DNA of 14,226 bases from Actinomycetota bacterium (lineage in GTDB: Bacteria; Actinomycetota; Thermoleophilia; Solirubrobacterales; 70-9), in assembly GCA_005884305.1 (NCBI GenBank), contig VAYL01000026.1:1-14226 (forward strand). Reading direction: 5' to 3'. Both the position numbers and the translations under genes were made by a program. Below, in pieces: positions 14,114 through 14,226 of the stretch. The notes beneath the pieces are model-generated. The model worked only from the letters and a program-made list of their open reading frames with translations. It did not search any database and was not told the origin of the DNA. The first letter of the stretch is position 1; each line of letters opens with the position of its first letter.

Positions 14114-14226
14114 CGCGTGGCTCCCGCGACCCGGCCGATCAGGTCGCCCGGGTGGATCGACGGCCCGATCCGGCGTCCCCGCGACTTCTGCGCGAAGTCC
14201 CGGATCGCACTCTCCGCATCGAACCG
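14110..14226 (-). CDS. C-terminal end of an unidentified gene
   Basis: An open frame enters from the right edge and ends at TGA 14112-14110, overlapping the acyltransferase ATG by 4 nt. The 38 visible residues begin RFDAESAIRDFAQKSRG and end HPGDLIGRVAGATR. The ATGA junction and in-frame continuity to the edge support a real gene in the same operon as the acyltransferase. By analogy with mycobacterial loci it might be an NAD-dependent epimerase/reductase, but the visible tail has no diagnostic motif, so no function is assigned. Confidence 0.6.
   Translation of the reverse strand, partial: RFDAESAIRDFAQKSRGRRIGPSIHPGDLIGRVAGATR

Overview
This is a GC-rich bacterial chromosomal segment, by eye about two-thirds GC. 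It is dense with housekeeping genes, nearly all on the minus strand. GTG starts are common, Shine-Dalgarno sites are often weak, and there is a MerR-HTH/class III cyclase fusion and an acyltransferase-SCP2 pair. These suggest an actinobacterial genome (Actinomycetota, perhaps a Thermoleophilia-like lineage). That placement is inference from gene content. No rRNA, tRNA, CRISPR array, insertion sequence or prophage gene was seen.

Layout in the direction of transcription (right to left). (1) 14226-12682: the tail of an unidentified gene, a PlsC-like acyltransferase (ATGA overlap) and a small SCP2-like lipid-binding protein form a lipid operon. (2) 12681-12241: a 441-nt gene-free stretch rich in short hairpins, with a 15-nt palindrome near the cyclase start. 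(3) 12240-6847: MerR-HTH/nucleotide cyclase, tilS, hpt and ftsH. (4) 6846-6618: two related 49-nt palindromes side by side. (5) 6617-4395: a small lipoprotein, then folP-folB-folK. (6) 3603-4385: a GST-like gene, the only credible plus-strand gene. (7) 3559-1: coaX, dus, greA and lysS; lysS runs off the window and is frameshifted.

The core order tilS-hpt-ftsH ... folP-folB-folK ... dus ... lysS, with coaX nearby, matches the cluster known from Bacillus. This is therefore an old conserved neighbourhood with a few local insertions. The genes cover tRNA modification and charging (TilS, Dus, LysRS), purine salvage (Hpt), membrane protein quality control (FtsH), folate and CoA precursor synthesis, and transcript elongation (GreA).

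The most unusual signal is a 48-nt palindromic element found twice, 43 of 48 positions identical. It lies in the same reading phase and at the same residues (12-26) of two unrelated enzymes, FolK and Hpt, encoding RNQPxRxSGxGAAGF. No start codon lies between the element and the conserved domain in either gene, so it must be translated. This resembles in idea the protein-coding palindromic elements of Rickettsia. Other signals are the paired covarying palindromes downstream of ftsH, a promoter/terminator arrangement in the greA leader reminiscent of E. coli GraL, a candidate leaderless promoter at tilS, a heptad-repeat hairpin between coaX and dus, and an apparent 26-nt deletion in lysS.
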